Shown: positions 28,670 through 38,639, numbered from the stretch's first letter. The stretch: 45,093 nt of DNA from an uncultured Bacteroidales bacterium (GCA_947367315.1 CANBDX010000008.1:1-45093), one strand, 5' to 3'. Notes: a model not told the origin generated them from the letters alone. A program made the numbers and translations.

Positions 28670-30214
28670 TCAGATAAGGTTCTGACGGTCGAGGAATCTG
28701 TAGCCGGCGGCTTCGGATATGTGTCCGGGGAGGATGTCGGGTGATCCGGCCAGGTCAGCTATGGTGCGGGCCAGTTTCACGATGCGGGAGCAGGCACGTG
28801 CAGAGAGACCCATACGCTCGATTATGCGTTCAAGCAAGGCCCGGCATTCGGGAGACAGAGGACAGTATCTGTCTATCTGGCGGCTGTTCATGGCGGCGTT
28901 GCAGAAGATTCCCTCCCCGGCGAATCTGGCCTTCTGGGTCTCACGTGCCTTCAGGACGCGTTCCGCAACCGCTGCGCTCGGCTCGGCAGGCCTCCTGTTT
29001 ACAAGTCTGCGGGCATCTACTCTCGAGACGACCAGCTGAATGTCAATGCGGTCCATGATCGGCCCCGATAGCTTGGAGATGTAGCCAAGACGTTTTGACG
29101 GAGTGCATGTGCACCGGTCCCCCTCTCCATAATAGCCGCAAGGGCATGGGTTGGTGGCTGCTATCAGCATGAAGTCAGCCGGATATTCGACCTTGGCCTT
29201 GAGTCTTGAGATTGTCACCTTCCTGTCTTCCATCGGTCCTCTCAAGGCTTCCATGACTTTCTTGGGAGTCTCGCAGAATTCGTCGGCGAAAAGGATTCCG
29301 TTATGGGCCAGTGATATTTCCCCGGGCATGATGTTCTCCGAGCCACCTCCGATAAGGGCCGCCAGAGAAGCACTGTAATGAGGCGCCCTGAAAGGCCTCT
29401 GCCTCATGAGCCCTCCGAGCGGATTGCCCTTCCCGGCCACTGAATAAATCTTGCTCGTCTGCAGGGATTCCTCAAGCGACATAGGAGGCAGAATTCCTGC
29501 CATGGCCTTTGCCAGAGAACTCTTTCCGCTGCCCGGGCTGCCTATGAGAATGGCATTGTGTCCGCCTGCGGCCGCGATTTCCAGTCCTCTCTTGGCGGCT
29601 TCCTGTCCGATGATTTCGGAGAAGTCCATGATGGAGGCATCAGGGGCAGGGTGCTCTCTCTCTGCACGGCAATCCAGCAGGTTCCTGGCCAGAAACTCTT
29701 CACAATCTTCTCCGGACAGTATGCGGAGTACGTCTCCCAGGGTCTCTGCTCCATAGACTTTGACTGAACTGTATTCCACAGCCTCCAGAGCAGACATTGT
29801 GGGCAGGATACATCCCGCAAGCCCTTCCCTGTCTGCAAGTTCGACGATGGGCAACGCTCCCGGAATATCCCTTACGCCTCCGTCCAGGCCCAGCTCTCCC
29901 ATCACGAGGAACTTGTCCAGAAGCGGCAGGTCTCGTTGTCCGGAAGCCGCGATGATGCCCAGAGCTATGGGTATGTCGTAGCCGCTGCCTTTCTTGTGCA
30001 TGTCGGCAGGAGCAAGATTGATGACAATTTTCTTTCCCGGGATACGGAATCCAAGTGATTGCATGGCGGTAATGGTCCTTAGAAGACTTTCCTTGACGGC
30101 GGCGTCTGCAAGCCCCACAAGATGAATCCCAATACCGGTGGAGATGTTTACCTCTACGGTCACGGGCACAGCATCGATACCGATGCATTTGGCGCAATAA
30201 ATGTTAATCAGCAT
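28670..30214 (-). CDS. comM: YifB/ComM family Mg-chelatase-like AAA ATPase
   Basis: 'VEVNISTGIGIHLVGLADAAVKESLLRT', 'GSPGSGKSSLAKAMAGILPP', 'AATNPCPCGYYG', 'RACSRIVKLARTIADLAGS'. Confidence 0.95.
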   Translation of the reverse strand: MLINIYCAKCIGIDAVPVTVEVNISTGIGIHLVGLADAAVKESLLRTITAMQSLGFRIPGKKIVINLAPADMHKKGSGYDIPIALGIIAASGQRDLPLLDKFLVMGELGLDGGVRDIPGALPIVELADREGLAGCILPTMSALEAVEYSSVKVYGAETLGDVLRILSGEDCEEFLARNLLDCRAEREHPAPDASIMDFSEIIGQEAAKRGLEIAAAGGHNAILIGSPGSGKSSLAKAMAGILPPMSLEESLQTSKIYSVAGKGNPLGGLMRQRPFRAPHYSASLAALIGGGSENIMPGEISLAHNGILFADEFCETPKKVMEALRGPMEDRKVTISRLKAKVEYPADFMLIAATNPCPCGYYGEGDRCTCTPSKRLGYISKLSGPIMDRIDIQLVVSRVDARRLVNRRPAEPSAAVAERVLKARETQKARFAGEGIFCNAAMNSRQIDRYCPLSPECRALLERIIERMGLSARACSRIVKLARTIADLAGSPDILPGHISEAAGYRFLDRQNLI

Positions 30215-30337
30215 GGCAATTGGAAATTAGTTTTATATATTTCGTCATTCTTGCGCCAAATCTCGTCTATAAGGCCGAGACTCATTATAAAAAAAAGAAA
30301 AATGTGGTAAATTTGCGACACTAAAATTAATTTTAGC

Positions 30338-31084
30338 ATGATAAAAAAAATCTTTATATCGGTAGGAGAGTACGTTCTGTTCATGAAAAAGGTCTTCAGG
30401 CGGCCGGAAAAGGGCCGGATCTTCTGGAGGCAGTGCATCAATGAATCGGATAAGCTGATGCTCTCTTCCGTGCTGCTTGTGGGGGTCATCTCTCTCTTTA
30501 TCGGAGGAGTTCTCGTGATCCAGACGGCTTCGAATCTTGAAAATCCTATCATCGACAAGATGTATATCGGCTATATGGTCAGGGAAAGCCTCATCCTCGA
30601 ATTCTGCTCCACAATGGTGGCGCTGATTCTTGCCGGAAAGATGGGCTCTAACATATCTTCAGAGATCGGCAGCATGCGCATCACCGAGCAGATTGACGCG
30701 ATGGAGATGATGGGAGTGAATTCAGCGGGTTTCCTGGTCCTTCCTAAAGTGGCGTCAGCCACCATCCTCAGCCCGCTTCTGATGCTTCTGAGCCTTGCCC
30801 TCGGCCTTGTGGGAGGATGGGTCGTCGTGGAAGCTACGCATATAATCCCGCCGCCGTCATACATCACCGGAATCAAGGCCTTCTATAACGGCTTCTACAT
30901 ATTTTACAGCTGCTTCAAGATGTCGCTGTTCTGCTTCCTGATATCTTCAATAGCGGCTTTCAACGGATATAATGCCAAGGGAGGTTCCCTCGGAGTGGGT
31001 CATTCGAGCACCAGGGCCATTGTCGTGACCAGTATCCTCATACTGTTCTCCGATCTCGTTGTCACCCAGCTTATGCTTTATTAA
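30338..31084 (+). CDS. mlaE: MlaE-family ABC transporter permease
   Basis: 'LILAGKMGSNISSEIGSMRITEQIDAMEMMGVNSAGFLVLPKVAS'; TAAATTTG box at 30308. Confidence 0.9.
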   Translation: MIKKIFISVGEYVLFMKKVFRRPEKGRIFWRQCINESDKLMLSSVLLVGVISLFIGGVLVIQTASNLENPIIDKMYIGYMVRESLILEFCSTMVALILAGKMGSNISSEIGSMRITEQIDAMEMMGVNSAGFLVLPKVASATILSPLLMLLSLALGLVGGWVVVEATHIIPPPSYITGIKAFYNGFYIFYSCFKMSLFCFLISSIAAFNGYNAKGGSLGVGHSSTRAIVVTSILILFSDLVVTQLMLY

Positions 31085-31098
31085 ACAGTTATCTCGCC

Positions 31099-31860
31099 AT
31101 GATAAAGGTAGAACATCTCAACAAGAGTTTTGACGGGGTGCAGGTCCTCAAGGATATAAATGTCGAGTACGAGTCCGGCAAATGCAATATGATTATAGGT
31201 GCCAGCGGATCGGGCAAGACCGTCCTGCTGAAGAACCTCATAGGTCTGATGCATCCCGACAGCGGGGAAATCATATATGATGAGAACCGATTCTCGTCGA
31301 TGCGCGACAAGGACAGGATGAAGCTTCGTCAGAACATCGGCATCCTTTTTCAGGGAAGTGCCCTCTTTGACTTTGCTACTGTCATAGAGAATGTAATGTT
31401 CCCAATGGAGTTCTTTACCGACTGGTCGCGTACCCAGATGATCGAAAGGGCTGAATACTGTCTTGAGAAGGTGAATGTCATAGGGTCCAATGACAAATAT
31501 CCCAACGAGCTGAGCGGCGGAATGCAGAAGAGGGTTGGCATTGCCCGTGCAATAGCATTGAATCCTTCGTATCTTTTCTGTGACGAGCCGAATTCAGGTC
31601 TGGATCCATACACATCCATTCTCATAGACCGTCTCATTTACGACCTGACCAAGGAGTTCAACATGACTACGGTCGTGAACACCCACGATATGAATTCGAT
31701 ACTTGAGATAGGGGACAAGATCGGCTTCATCTCCAAGGGCTCGATGATATGGCAGGGAGACAAGGATACCATACTGAAGACTGACTGCGAGGAACTCCGC
31801 ACATTCATATGCGCCAATACCCTCGCCCGTAATATAATGGGGAAGACTAACACATATTAG
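31099..31860 (+). CDS. mlaF: MlaF-family ABC transporter ATP-binding protein
   Basis: Walker A 'GASGSGKTVLLKNLIGL', 'ELSGGMQKRVGIARAIALNPSYLFCDEPNSGLDP'. Confidence 0.92.
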   Translation: MIKVEHLNKSFDGVQVLKDINVEYESGKCNMIIGASGSGKTVLLKNLIGLMHPDSGEIIYDENRFSSMRDKDRMKLRQNIGILFQGSALFDFATVIENVMFPMEFFTDWSRTQMIERAEYCLEKVNVIGSNDKYPNELSGGMQKRVGIARAIALNPSYLFCDEPNSGLDPYTSILIDRLIYDLTKEFNMTTVVNTHDMNSILEIGDKIGFISKGSMIWQGDKDTILKTDCEELRTFICANTLARNIMGKTNTY

Positions 31861-31994
31861 TCCCCCGCGATTACTGCCACACTCCCGGATGACCTATATA
31901 ACACAAAGAAGGCGACTTGTAAAAGCAGAGTTCGCTACTATAGCTGTAGCGCATAATATCAGAGAGATGATCTCAAACGGATATGGTGCCGTTG

Positions 31995-32136
31995 TAGAGC
32001 GGAGATAGGGTAAGTTTGGCCGGCGTGGCCGCCCGTGGCCTCGTGAACGGGAGGGGCCCGCCGCGATAGCGGTGGGAGGGATGGAGTCGGAACGTTCCGA
32101 CGGAACCGGGCCAAACTTACCCTATCTCCGCTCCTA
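31995..32136. repeat. Large palindromic element, copy 2 (core inverted relative to copy 1)
   Basis: Arms 31997-32021 GAGCGGAGATAGGGTAAGTTTGGCC and 32109-32133 are perfect reverse complements; core 32026-32081 matches copy 1 core; extra palindrome GTCGGAACGTTCCGAC at 32086-32101. Confidence 0.92.
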
Positions 32137-32152
32137 CCCATAACTATATACG

Positions 32153-32188
32153 AACAGAGGCCGACTAACTTATTAGTCGGCCTCTGTT
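32153..32188. terminator. Strong 16-bp hairpin between mlaEF and the downstream gene, probable bidirectional terminator
   Basis: AACAGAGGCCGACTAA-CTTA-TTAGTCGGCCTCTGTT. Confidence 0.65.
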
Positions 32189-32189
32189 A

Positions 32190-33395
32190 TTAAAGCATGA
32201 ATCGGAGTCCTATTTCAAGGCCGAACATGAGCGGCTGGGCTGTCCTGATGCTGCGCGGCTGGTTGCAGTCGAAATAGTAGCGCAGACTCGGGTCGATGTA
32301 GATTCCAAGATGCTTCCAAGGTGTGAACTCCACCCCGATTCCGAGGCCGGCAGACCACTGTATGCCTTCGACGTCTTCCTTATGGGTGATCGAATAGTCC
32401 AGGATTTCGTATTTGTTTGAAATGCACTTTTCCGCTGCACCGCCTGCATATGCATAGAAGTTCATATGTTTGGTGTCTATGATGTTATAGAACACGTTCA
32501 CAGGTATGCCTATATAATGCTGGACATTATTCATGTCTGAATAAATCGTAGGAGCCGCCACTCCGTCATTGACTTCTGTGTATGCACCGTTGAATTTTCT
32601 CGAAAGCATGGTGTAGTTCACTCCTGCGGATATTGCCCATCGCTGTGAGAAGTCTATCTTAACGCCAGCTCCAAATGACAGAGGAATGCCGTAAACGGAT
32701 TGGTCCTTGTCGGTTATTGTGGTCTTGTTGAGCGGCTTGCCTGTACCCGGGAGCCTCATCATGGTCTTCGAGGTCTTGTTCGGTGAACTATTGCTTCCGG
32801 CGATTCCGGAAAGGACGATAGATGTACGGGTCTTTGAAGCTTTCGGAAGTTCCTCTTCTTCCCACTTTTCGGGAAAAGCCTCCTTCTGGTCCTGACGTGC
32901 AGCTACCTCACGGACAGGCTTTTCCTTGACAGCATCTTCTTTCTCTGCAGGCTCTTCTGTGATGATTACAGTCTGCTTTTCATGTGTTCCCTCTTTCTGA
33001 ACGAAGGTCTGTGCAGGCACGTCCGCAGATTCTGGGGCGTCCGGTCTGCTGACCATGGCCGTCAAAGGAACCGGACTTTCCAGCGGAATGACATTGATTT
33101 CTACAGCACTACCTTCCGCAATTAAGGACGGGTACCCGAGACCGTGATCTGAAACAGGATCCGTATTCACAAGGATACCTACGGCTATGGCGGCAGCCGC
33201 AGCAGTGGATACGGCGGCACGACGCCACCATATCATGGCTGCCTTCTTCCTGGCCGCAACCCTGTCAAGACCTTCTGCCACGCCTTCCCATATTCCGGCA
33301 GGAACTTCTTCGTATCCCTCGTCCAGAACGGTCCTCAGCATGAGGTCAGTATCTTCTATATGTCTACCTTCGTCAAACATTGTCTCTTTCTTCAA
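32190..33395 (-). CDS. Single-TM protein with C-terminal outer-membrane beta-barrel-like domain, coupled to an ECF sigma gene
   Basis: N-terminal 'PAGIWEGVAEGLDRV', one TM, low-complexity linker, amphipathic beta strands ending 'FGLEIGLRFML'; overlaps the sigma ORF by 23 nt. Confidence 0.75.
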   Translation of the reverse strand: MKKETMFDEGRHIEDTDLMLRTVLDEGYEEVPAGIWEGVAEGLDRVAARKKAAMIWWRRAAVSTAAAAAIAVGILVNTDPVSDHGLGYPSLIAEGSAVEINVIPLESPVPLTAMVSRPDAPESADVPAQTFVQKEGTHEKQTVIITEEPAEKEDAVKEKPVREVAARQDQKEAFPEKWEEEELPKASKTRTSIVLSGIAGSNSSPNKTSKTMMRLPGTGKPLNKTTITDKDQSVYGIPLSFGAGVKIDFSQRWAISAGVNYTMLSRKFNGAYTEVNDGVAAPTIYSDMNNVQHYIGIPVNVFYNIIDTKHMNFYAYAGGAAEKCISNKYEILDYSITHKEDVEGIQWSAGLGIGVEFTPWKHLGIYIDPSLRYYFDCNQPRSIRTAQPLMFGLEIGLRFML

Positions 33396-33915
33396 TTTTT
33401 TTCTGGAGCCAGATGCGCGCCCTGCTGAGCTGCGTCCTGGAAGTGGTCTCGGTTATTCCGAGCATTTCCGCTATCTCCTTATGCGAATATCCTTCCACAG
33501 CATATAGGTTGAACACCGTCCTGAATCCTGTCGGAAGACTCATTATCAGCTGCATGAGTTCCTTGTATCCGAGATTCTGGATCTGGGTGTAAGTGTCGGC
33601 CTTCATGCCTCTTACGGCATCCAGTTCGTCACTCATCTTCAATGCGTCCTTCTTTCGCAAAGCCATCAGGGCTGTCGTGACAAATATTCTTCTGGCCCAC
33701 CCTTCAAACGATCCGTCACCCTTATAAGACCCAAGCTTTGTGAAAAGCGTTATGAAGCCGTCCTGCAGGATGTCTTCCGCCAATGACCTGTCGCTGACAT
33801 ATCTCAGGCATACGGGGAACATACGTGGAGCCAGACGATCATAGAGGATCTTCTGGGAAGCACGGTCTCCTTGTCTGCAGGACTTAATCAGTTGTAGGTC
33901 AAAGGTTTCTGTCAC
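33373..33915 (-). CDS. ECF RNA polymerase sigma factor
   Basis: 'RYVSDRSLAEDILQDGFITLFTKLGSYKGDGSFEGWARRIFVTTALMALRK', 'GYSHKEIAEMLGITETTSRTQLSRARIWLQKKI'. Confidence 0.95.
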   Translation of the reverse strand: MTETFDLQLIKSCRQGDRASQKILYDRLAPRMFPVCLRYVSDRSLAEDILQDGFITLFTKLGSYKGDGSFEGWARRIFVTTALMALRKKDALKMSDELDAVRGMKADTYTQIQNLGYKELMQLIMSLPTGFRTVFNLYAVEGYSHKEIAEMLGITETTSRTQLSRARIWLQKKIEERDNV

Positions 33916-34087
33916 GTTGCGTTTCTTCAGGCCCTGAAGTTGGATATTCTTTCCATGCGCCGTAAAAGATGCAAAACGGGCCTGTTGTGTTGCATTTATG
34001 GCACATTTTTCCCAAAGTTGTGCATTTTTCCCGAATTTGAGTGTTATTTTTGTATGTTTTCTGCATCTTTTTTTGCGGTTAGCTCAG

Positions 34088-35809
34088 ATGAATATGAACA
34101 GGTTGTTTAAGATAATATTATTTGCAGCCATGCTGCTGGCGGTCATGCCGTCATATGCCCAGTCCCCGCGTCGTGAGCGCGGAGCCGGGACGCTGATCGT
34201 ATCCGCCGTGGAACACTATAACAATGGCGAATATGCTGCTGCCAGGAACATCCTCAAGCCTCTAGCGGATTCGATGCCGGAGAATGACGCAGCGTGGTAT
34301 TATCTAGGCCTTTCGTATTATGCGGAAAAGGATCTGGAGATGGCGGAGCATTGCCTGAGGAAGGCAGCCGAGCTTGACAAGGGCAACTTCTGGTACAGAT
34401 ACCGTCTGGCAGGATTATATGCAGTGACATCGCGTCAGGACCAGACTGTGGAGATGTATGAAGGCCTGCTCGAAGATTTTCCGAAGAAAAGCGACCTTTA
34501 TTATGACCTCGTGGAGCTTTATGCGGCCCAGGGGCAGAACGAAAAGGCGCTGAAGACGCTTGATGAAATAGAGACCGTCTTCGGCATGACAGAGGCCATA
34601 GCGATGTTCCGTTTCAATCTGCTGATGCGCATGAACCGTCAGTCCGATGCCTACAGGTCTCTTGAGGAATACAATAGCAGATATTCTTCCCCTTATGTGC
34701 TGGTGACCCTTGCAGAGCATGAACTTTCCACTTACAACGATTCTATCGCTCTGGCTTATTACAATGAGGCCCTGGAGCTTGCTCCGGACTATTCTCCGGC
34801 GCTTCTGGGTAAGGCGGAGACGCTCAGGATGACCAGAAAATATGATGATTATTTCCTTGTGCTCGACAAGTTTGTAACCAATCCGGCCGACAGGCCTCAG
34901 GCAAAGACCGACTATCTGATGGCTGTGGTCCAGAAGTCGGACCCTAACTTCCTGAGGTCGTTTGCACCTCAGATGGACAGCATAGTCGCAAGGACGCTGG
35001 ATACCCATCCTCTCGACAGCGGGGCCTTGAGGGTTGCCGGCAAGTACTATCTTGCGACAGGGCGCATGGACCTCGCGAAAACTCACTTCCGTACCAATGC
35101 CGTAACTCACCCCTCAAGCCTGACTGCAAGCGTGGAGCTGGTGGAACTTCTTATGTATGCGGAGGAATGGGAAGAGCTTTCATCCGAAGGACGCAAGGCA
35201 TATATGCGTTTTCCTAAGGAACTGGCATTCCTGGAGATGGCTGTGGTGGGGGATTATAACCGAGAGGATTACGACAGTGTGCTGGAGGCTTGTCAGACAG
35301 TTCTGGCGACAGCTCCGGCAGACAGTGCCAAGACACTCCGGGCGTGGTCTACGATAGGAGATGTGTACTCTTCCCGCAATGAGATGAAGAAGGCTTATTC
35401 AGCATATGAAAATGCCCTGAAGATAAATTCCGGTTATGTATATGTACTTAATAATTATGCATATTTCCTGAGCATGGAGGGAAAGAAGAGCAAGCTCAAG
35501 AAGGCATATAAGATGAGCCGTAAGACCATCGAGGCAGAGCCGGACAATGCCACATATCTGGATACCTTCGGATGGATACTTTTCCTTCAGGGAAAGCCGG
35601 AAGAAGCCAAGACCCACTTCAAGAGGGCTATGCTCTACGGTGGAAAGGACAGTGTGGTGATCATGGATCATTATGCCGAGGTTCTTTATGCCCTTGGAGA
35701 GTATGACAGAGCTTTTGTCTATTGGACGAATGCACTGCAGAAGAATAACGGTAACATTCCTGGCCTTGAGGAAAAGGTCAAGGAAAGAAAGAGGGCAATC
35801 CGAAAATGA
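34088..35809 (+). CDS. Tetratricopeptide-repeat secreted protein
   Basis: Signal peptide 'MNMNRLFKIILFAAMLLAVMPSYAQ' then TPR units such as 'AAWYYLGLSYYAEKDLEMAEHCLRKAAELD'. Confidence 0.88.
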   Translation: MNMNRLFKIILFAAMLLAVMPSYAQSPRRERGAGTLIVSAVEHYNNGEYAAARNILKPLADSMPENDAAWYYLGLSYYAEKDLEMAEHCLRKAAELDKGNFWYRYRLAGLYAVTSRQDQTVEMYEGLLEDFPKKSDLYYDLVELYAAQGQNEKALKTLDEIETVFGMTEAIAMFRFNLLMRMNRQSDAYRSLEEYNSRYSSPYVLVTLAEHELSTYNDSIALAYYNEALELAPDYSPALLGKAETLRMTRKYDDYFLVLDKFVTNPADRPQAKTDYLMAVVQKSDPNFLRSFAPQMDSIVARTLDTHPLDSGALRVAGKYYLATGRMDLAKTHFRTNAVTHPSSLTASVELVELLMYAEEWEELSSEGRKAYMRFPKELAFLEMAVVGDYNREDYDSVLEACQTVLATAPADSAKTLRAWSTIGDVYSSRNEMKKAYSAYENALKINSGYVYVLNNYAYFLSMEGKKSKLKKAYKMSRKTIEAEPDNATYLDTFGWILFLQGKPEEAKTHFKRAMLYGGKDSVVIMDHYAEVLYALGEYDRAFVYWTNALQKNNGNIPGLEEKVKERKRAIRK

Positions 35810-35816
35810 CAGACCG

Positions 35817-37007
35817 ATGATGAACCGTTACCTGAAATTGACCTATAGCGTTGTGCTGCTTTTCATTATGGCGGCAGGCCTCAGTGCGCAGGATGTCAGC
35901 AGGCAGAAGGCACGCCGTGAAAAGCTTGAAAAGGAAATAGCCATCATCGATAACCAACTGGCTCAAAATGCCTCGAAGAGCAGTGCCATGCTCTCTAATC
36001 TTTCTCTCATCCGCAAGAAGATATCCAACAGAAAGGAGCTGGTGGCCCAGAGCGACCGTACAATCAAGTCGTATTCGGACCGCATATATCTCACACAGAA
36101 GACCATCAACCGCATGCAGGCCAGGGTGGACACGCTTACCGCCCATTACTCGCGGCTGGTGCTCAGCGCTTATAAGAACAGGGATGCCCGTGTGTGGTAT
36201 ATGTATATGCTTGCCAGCGAAGACCTCGGGCAGGCGTTCCGCAGGTACTCCTACTTCAAGAATCTTTCATCACAGATGAATGATGAAGCCAGGAAGATCA
36301 GAAAGGCGCAGGATGAACTGTCAGCTCAGAGGGATTCCCTGTCTGTTCTGAAGAAGGGTGCTGAGGCTGTGAAGAAGGAGAGGGTATTGGAACTGGACAG
36401 ACTCAGGAAAGAGGAAAAGGAAGCGGATTCGGTGGTGAAGAAGTTGAAAAGCAACAGGAAGACCTACCAGAAGCAGCTTAATGAAAAGAAGAAGGAAGTG
36501 CTGGCGCTTAACCGGGAGATAGAGAGGATAGTGGCGGCTGCCATGCAGGGAGGAAAAACTTCTTCCAAGGGAGGAAAGAAAACGGAAATCGACCAGAAGC
36601 TGGCGGCAGAATTCGCCAAGAACAAAGGCAAGCTTCCTTGGCCTGCGGACGGTCCGGTAGTGGGACGTTTCGGCAAGCATTTCCATCCGGTGTATAAGAA
36701 TCTTGAACTTCCGCCTAACAATGGAGTGGATATAGCTCTCGGTAAAGGGACACAGGTGAATGCTGTGTTTGGAGGAACTGTCAGCCAGGTACTGGTCATG
36801 CCTGGATATAACCAGTGTGTGCTTGTGCAGCATGGAAACTATTTTACATTCTACTGCAGGCTGAAGTCGGTGGACGTGAAGGCCGGTGACAAGGTAAAGA
36901 CAGGACAGGCTATAGGACGTGTGGATACTATTAACGGAGACACGCAGCTTCATTTCGAAGTATGGCAGGGCACCAAGCCGCAGAATCCGGAAGTATGGCT
37001 TAAATAA
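35817..37007 (+). CDS. EnvC-like murein hydrolase activator / M23 peptidase-family protein
   Basis: Signal peptide, long coiled coil, C-terminal LytM domain 'NNGVDIALGKGTQVNAVFGGTVSQVLVMPGYNQCVLVQHGNYFTFYCRLKSVDVKAGDKVKTGQAIG'. Confidence 0.92.
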   Translation: MMNRYLKLTYSVVLLFIMAAGLSAQDVSRQKARREKLEKEIAIIDNQLAQNASKSSAMLSNLSLIRKKISNRKELVAQSDRTIKSYSDRIYLTQKTINRMQARVDTLTAHYSRLVLSAYKNRDARVWYMYMLASEDLGQAFRRYSYFKNLSSQMNDEARKIRKAQDELSAQRDSLSVLKKGAEAVKKERVLELDRLRKEEKEADSVVKKLKSNRKTYQKQLNEKKKEVLALNREIERIVAAAMQGGKTSSKGGKKTEIDQKLAAEFAKNKGKLPWPADGPVVGRFGKHFHPVYKNLELPPNNGVDIALGKGTQVNAVFGGTVSQVLVMPGYNQCVLVQHGNYFTFYCRLKSVDVKAGDKVKTGQAIGRVDTINGDTQLHFEVWQGTKPQNPEVWLK

Positions 37008-37011
37008 GGAT

Positions 37012-38145
37012 ATGAAGAAGACTGTATTCATTACCGGCGCCACAGGAAATATGGGGTGGGCCGGATTTCAGGAATTATATAAGAGAAAAGACAGGTTCGA
37101 CATAAGGATACTGGCACGCGACAGCAGGAAGAACAGGAAGCTGCTTGCTCCGTATGCGGGAGACCCTTCGGTGACGGTAGTGTGGGGAGACCTTGTGCGA
37201 TATGAGGATGTTCTTGCAGGGGTGAACGGATCCGATTATGTGCTGCATGTGGGAGGAATGGTCTCTCCGGCGGCGGATTATTATCCGGAGAAGACCCTCA
37301 AGGTGAATGTGACTGCTGCCGAAAATGTGGTCAGGGCGGTGCTAGCTCAGCCCCATGCCTCGGAAATGAAGGTCGTTTATATAGGCTCTGTGGCCCAGTA
37401 CGGCGACAGGAACCCTCCTTCCCATTGGGGAAGCGCTGAAGACCCTCAGACTCCGGCCCTGTTTGACATATATGCGCTTTCCAAAATCCGTTCTGAAGAA
37501 ATCTTTGCCTCGGCAGGGCTTGCCCGCTGGGTGTCCTTGAGGCAGAGCGGAATCCTTTATCCGGGCATTCTGAGTGTGGTGAACCCGACAGCCTTCCATG
37601 TGCCTATGCGGGGAGTGCTGGAGTGGGCGACCATAGAGGATTCCGGCCGTCTTCTGGCTCAGGTCTGCGAAGACTGGGTGCCGGACAGTTTCTGGAACAG
37701 GGCCTACAACATCAGCAGCGGCTGGCAGTACCGCATGACAAATTATGAGTTCATGACCCGCATGCTGGGGGCGCTCGGTCTTCCGTCTCCAGAGAAGGTC
37801 TTCGAGCCGCAATGGTTTGCTCTGAAGAACTTCCACGGAATGTGGTACACCGACGGTGATGTGCTCGAGGAAATACTGCATTTCAGAGCTGATATTCCTG
37901 TGGATGAATACTTCGCTACGATGAAGTCCAGGCTGCCTTGGTTCTATTCGCTGGCATTCCTTGCTCCGGCATGGGCGGTGAAGATGTTCATGAAGCCATA
38001 TGCGTTCGAGAAAGGCATGGGTACGCAGTGGTGGGTGGAGAATGATCCGGAGAAGTTCAAGGCATATTACGGCTCCCGCGAAGCCTATGATGCCATACGT
38101 TCATGGGACGACGTGCGTCCGGCGCATATGGAAAAGAGGATATGA
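37012..38145 (+). CDS. NAD-dependent epimerase/dehydratase family protein
   Basis: 'VFITGATGNMGWAGFQEL' Rossmann motif; 'YALSKIRSEE' YxxxK. Confidence 0.88.
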   Translation: MKKTVFITGATGNMGWAGFQELYKRKDRFDIRILARDSRKNRKLLAPYAGDPSVTVVWGDLVRYEDVLAGVNGSDYVLHVGGMVSPAADYYPEKTLKVNVTAAENVVRAVLAQPHASEMKVVYIGSVAQYGDRNPPSHWGSAEDPQTPALFDIYALSKIRSEEIFASAGLARWVSLRQSGILYPGILSVVNPTAFHVPMRGVLEWATIEDSGRLLAQVCEDWVPDSFWNRAYNISSGWQYRMTNYEFMTRMLGALGLPSPEKVFEPQWFALKNFHGMWYTDGDVLEEILHFRADIPVDEYFATMKSRLPWFYSLAFLAPAWAVKMFMKPYAFEKGMGTQWWVENDPEKFKAYYGSREAYDAIRSWDDVRPAHMEKRI

Positions 38146-38594
38146 AGATAAGGATTCTTGATATATTGGAGGAAACAACGGCTGACGGCCCCGGGTTCCG
38201 CACATCGATTTATTGTGCGGGATGCGCGCACCATTGCCCCGGCTGCCATAACCCTCACTCATGGGACTTTGCCGGCGGCAGGGAAGTCTCCGTCGATGAA
38301 CTTCTTGAAGTGGTCAAGGCTGACGAGTTCGCCAATGTGACATTCTCAGGAGGTGATCCTCTGTATCAGGTGGAGGCTTTCACCGAACTGGCCCGCCGCA
38401 TAAAGGAAGAAACCGGCAAGACCATATGGTGCTATACAGGTTTCACTTATGAGAAAATCCTTGCAGACAAGCGTCTGAGCATGATTCTTCCTTATCTCGA
38501 TACTATTGTGGACGGCCCTTTCGTGGCAGAACTCCGTGATCCGGACCTTCCGTTCCGCGGCAGTTCCAACCAGCGGATCATACATCTTAAATGA
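38142..38594 (+). CDS. nrdG: Anaerobic ribonucleotide reductase activating protein (radical SAM)
   Basis: 'GPGFRTSIYCAGCAHHCPGCHNPHSWDFAGG', 'VTFSGGDPLYQ', 'WCYTGFTYE'. Confidence 0.95.
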   Translation: MKIRILDILEETTADGPGFRTSIYCAGCAHHCPGCHNPHSWDFAGGREVSVDELLEVVKADEFANVTFSGGDPLYQVEAFTELARRIKEETGKTIWCYTGFTYEKILADKRLSMILPYLDTIVDGPFVAELRDPDLPFRGSSNQRIIHLK

Positions 38595-38600
38595 TAAACA

Positions 38601-38631
38601 GGAGAGTGACCATATTAGTCATTCTCCTTTT
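38601..38631 (+). terminator. Rho-independent terminator of nrdG
   Basis: GGAGAGTGAC-CATATTA-GTCATTCTCC-TTTT. Confidence 0.8.
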
Positions 38632-38639
38632 GATTGCCG

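Noticed and set aside
31933-31951. CGCTAC-TATAGCT-GTAGCG mini-hairpin sharing the arm core of the REP-like family
   Set aside because: Only a 6-bp stem with a 7-nt loop; lacks the ACCAT end and the 12-16-12 geometry, so could be chance.
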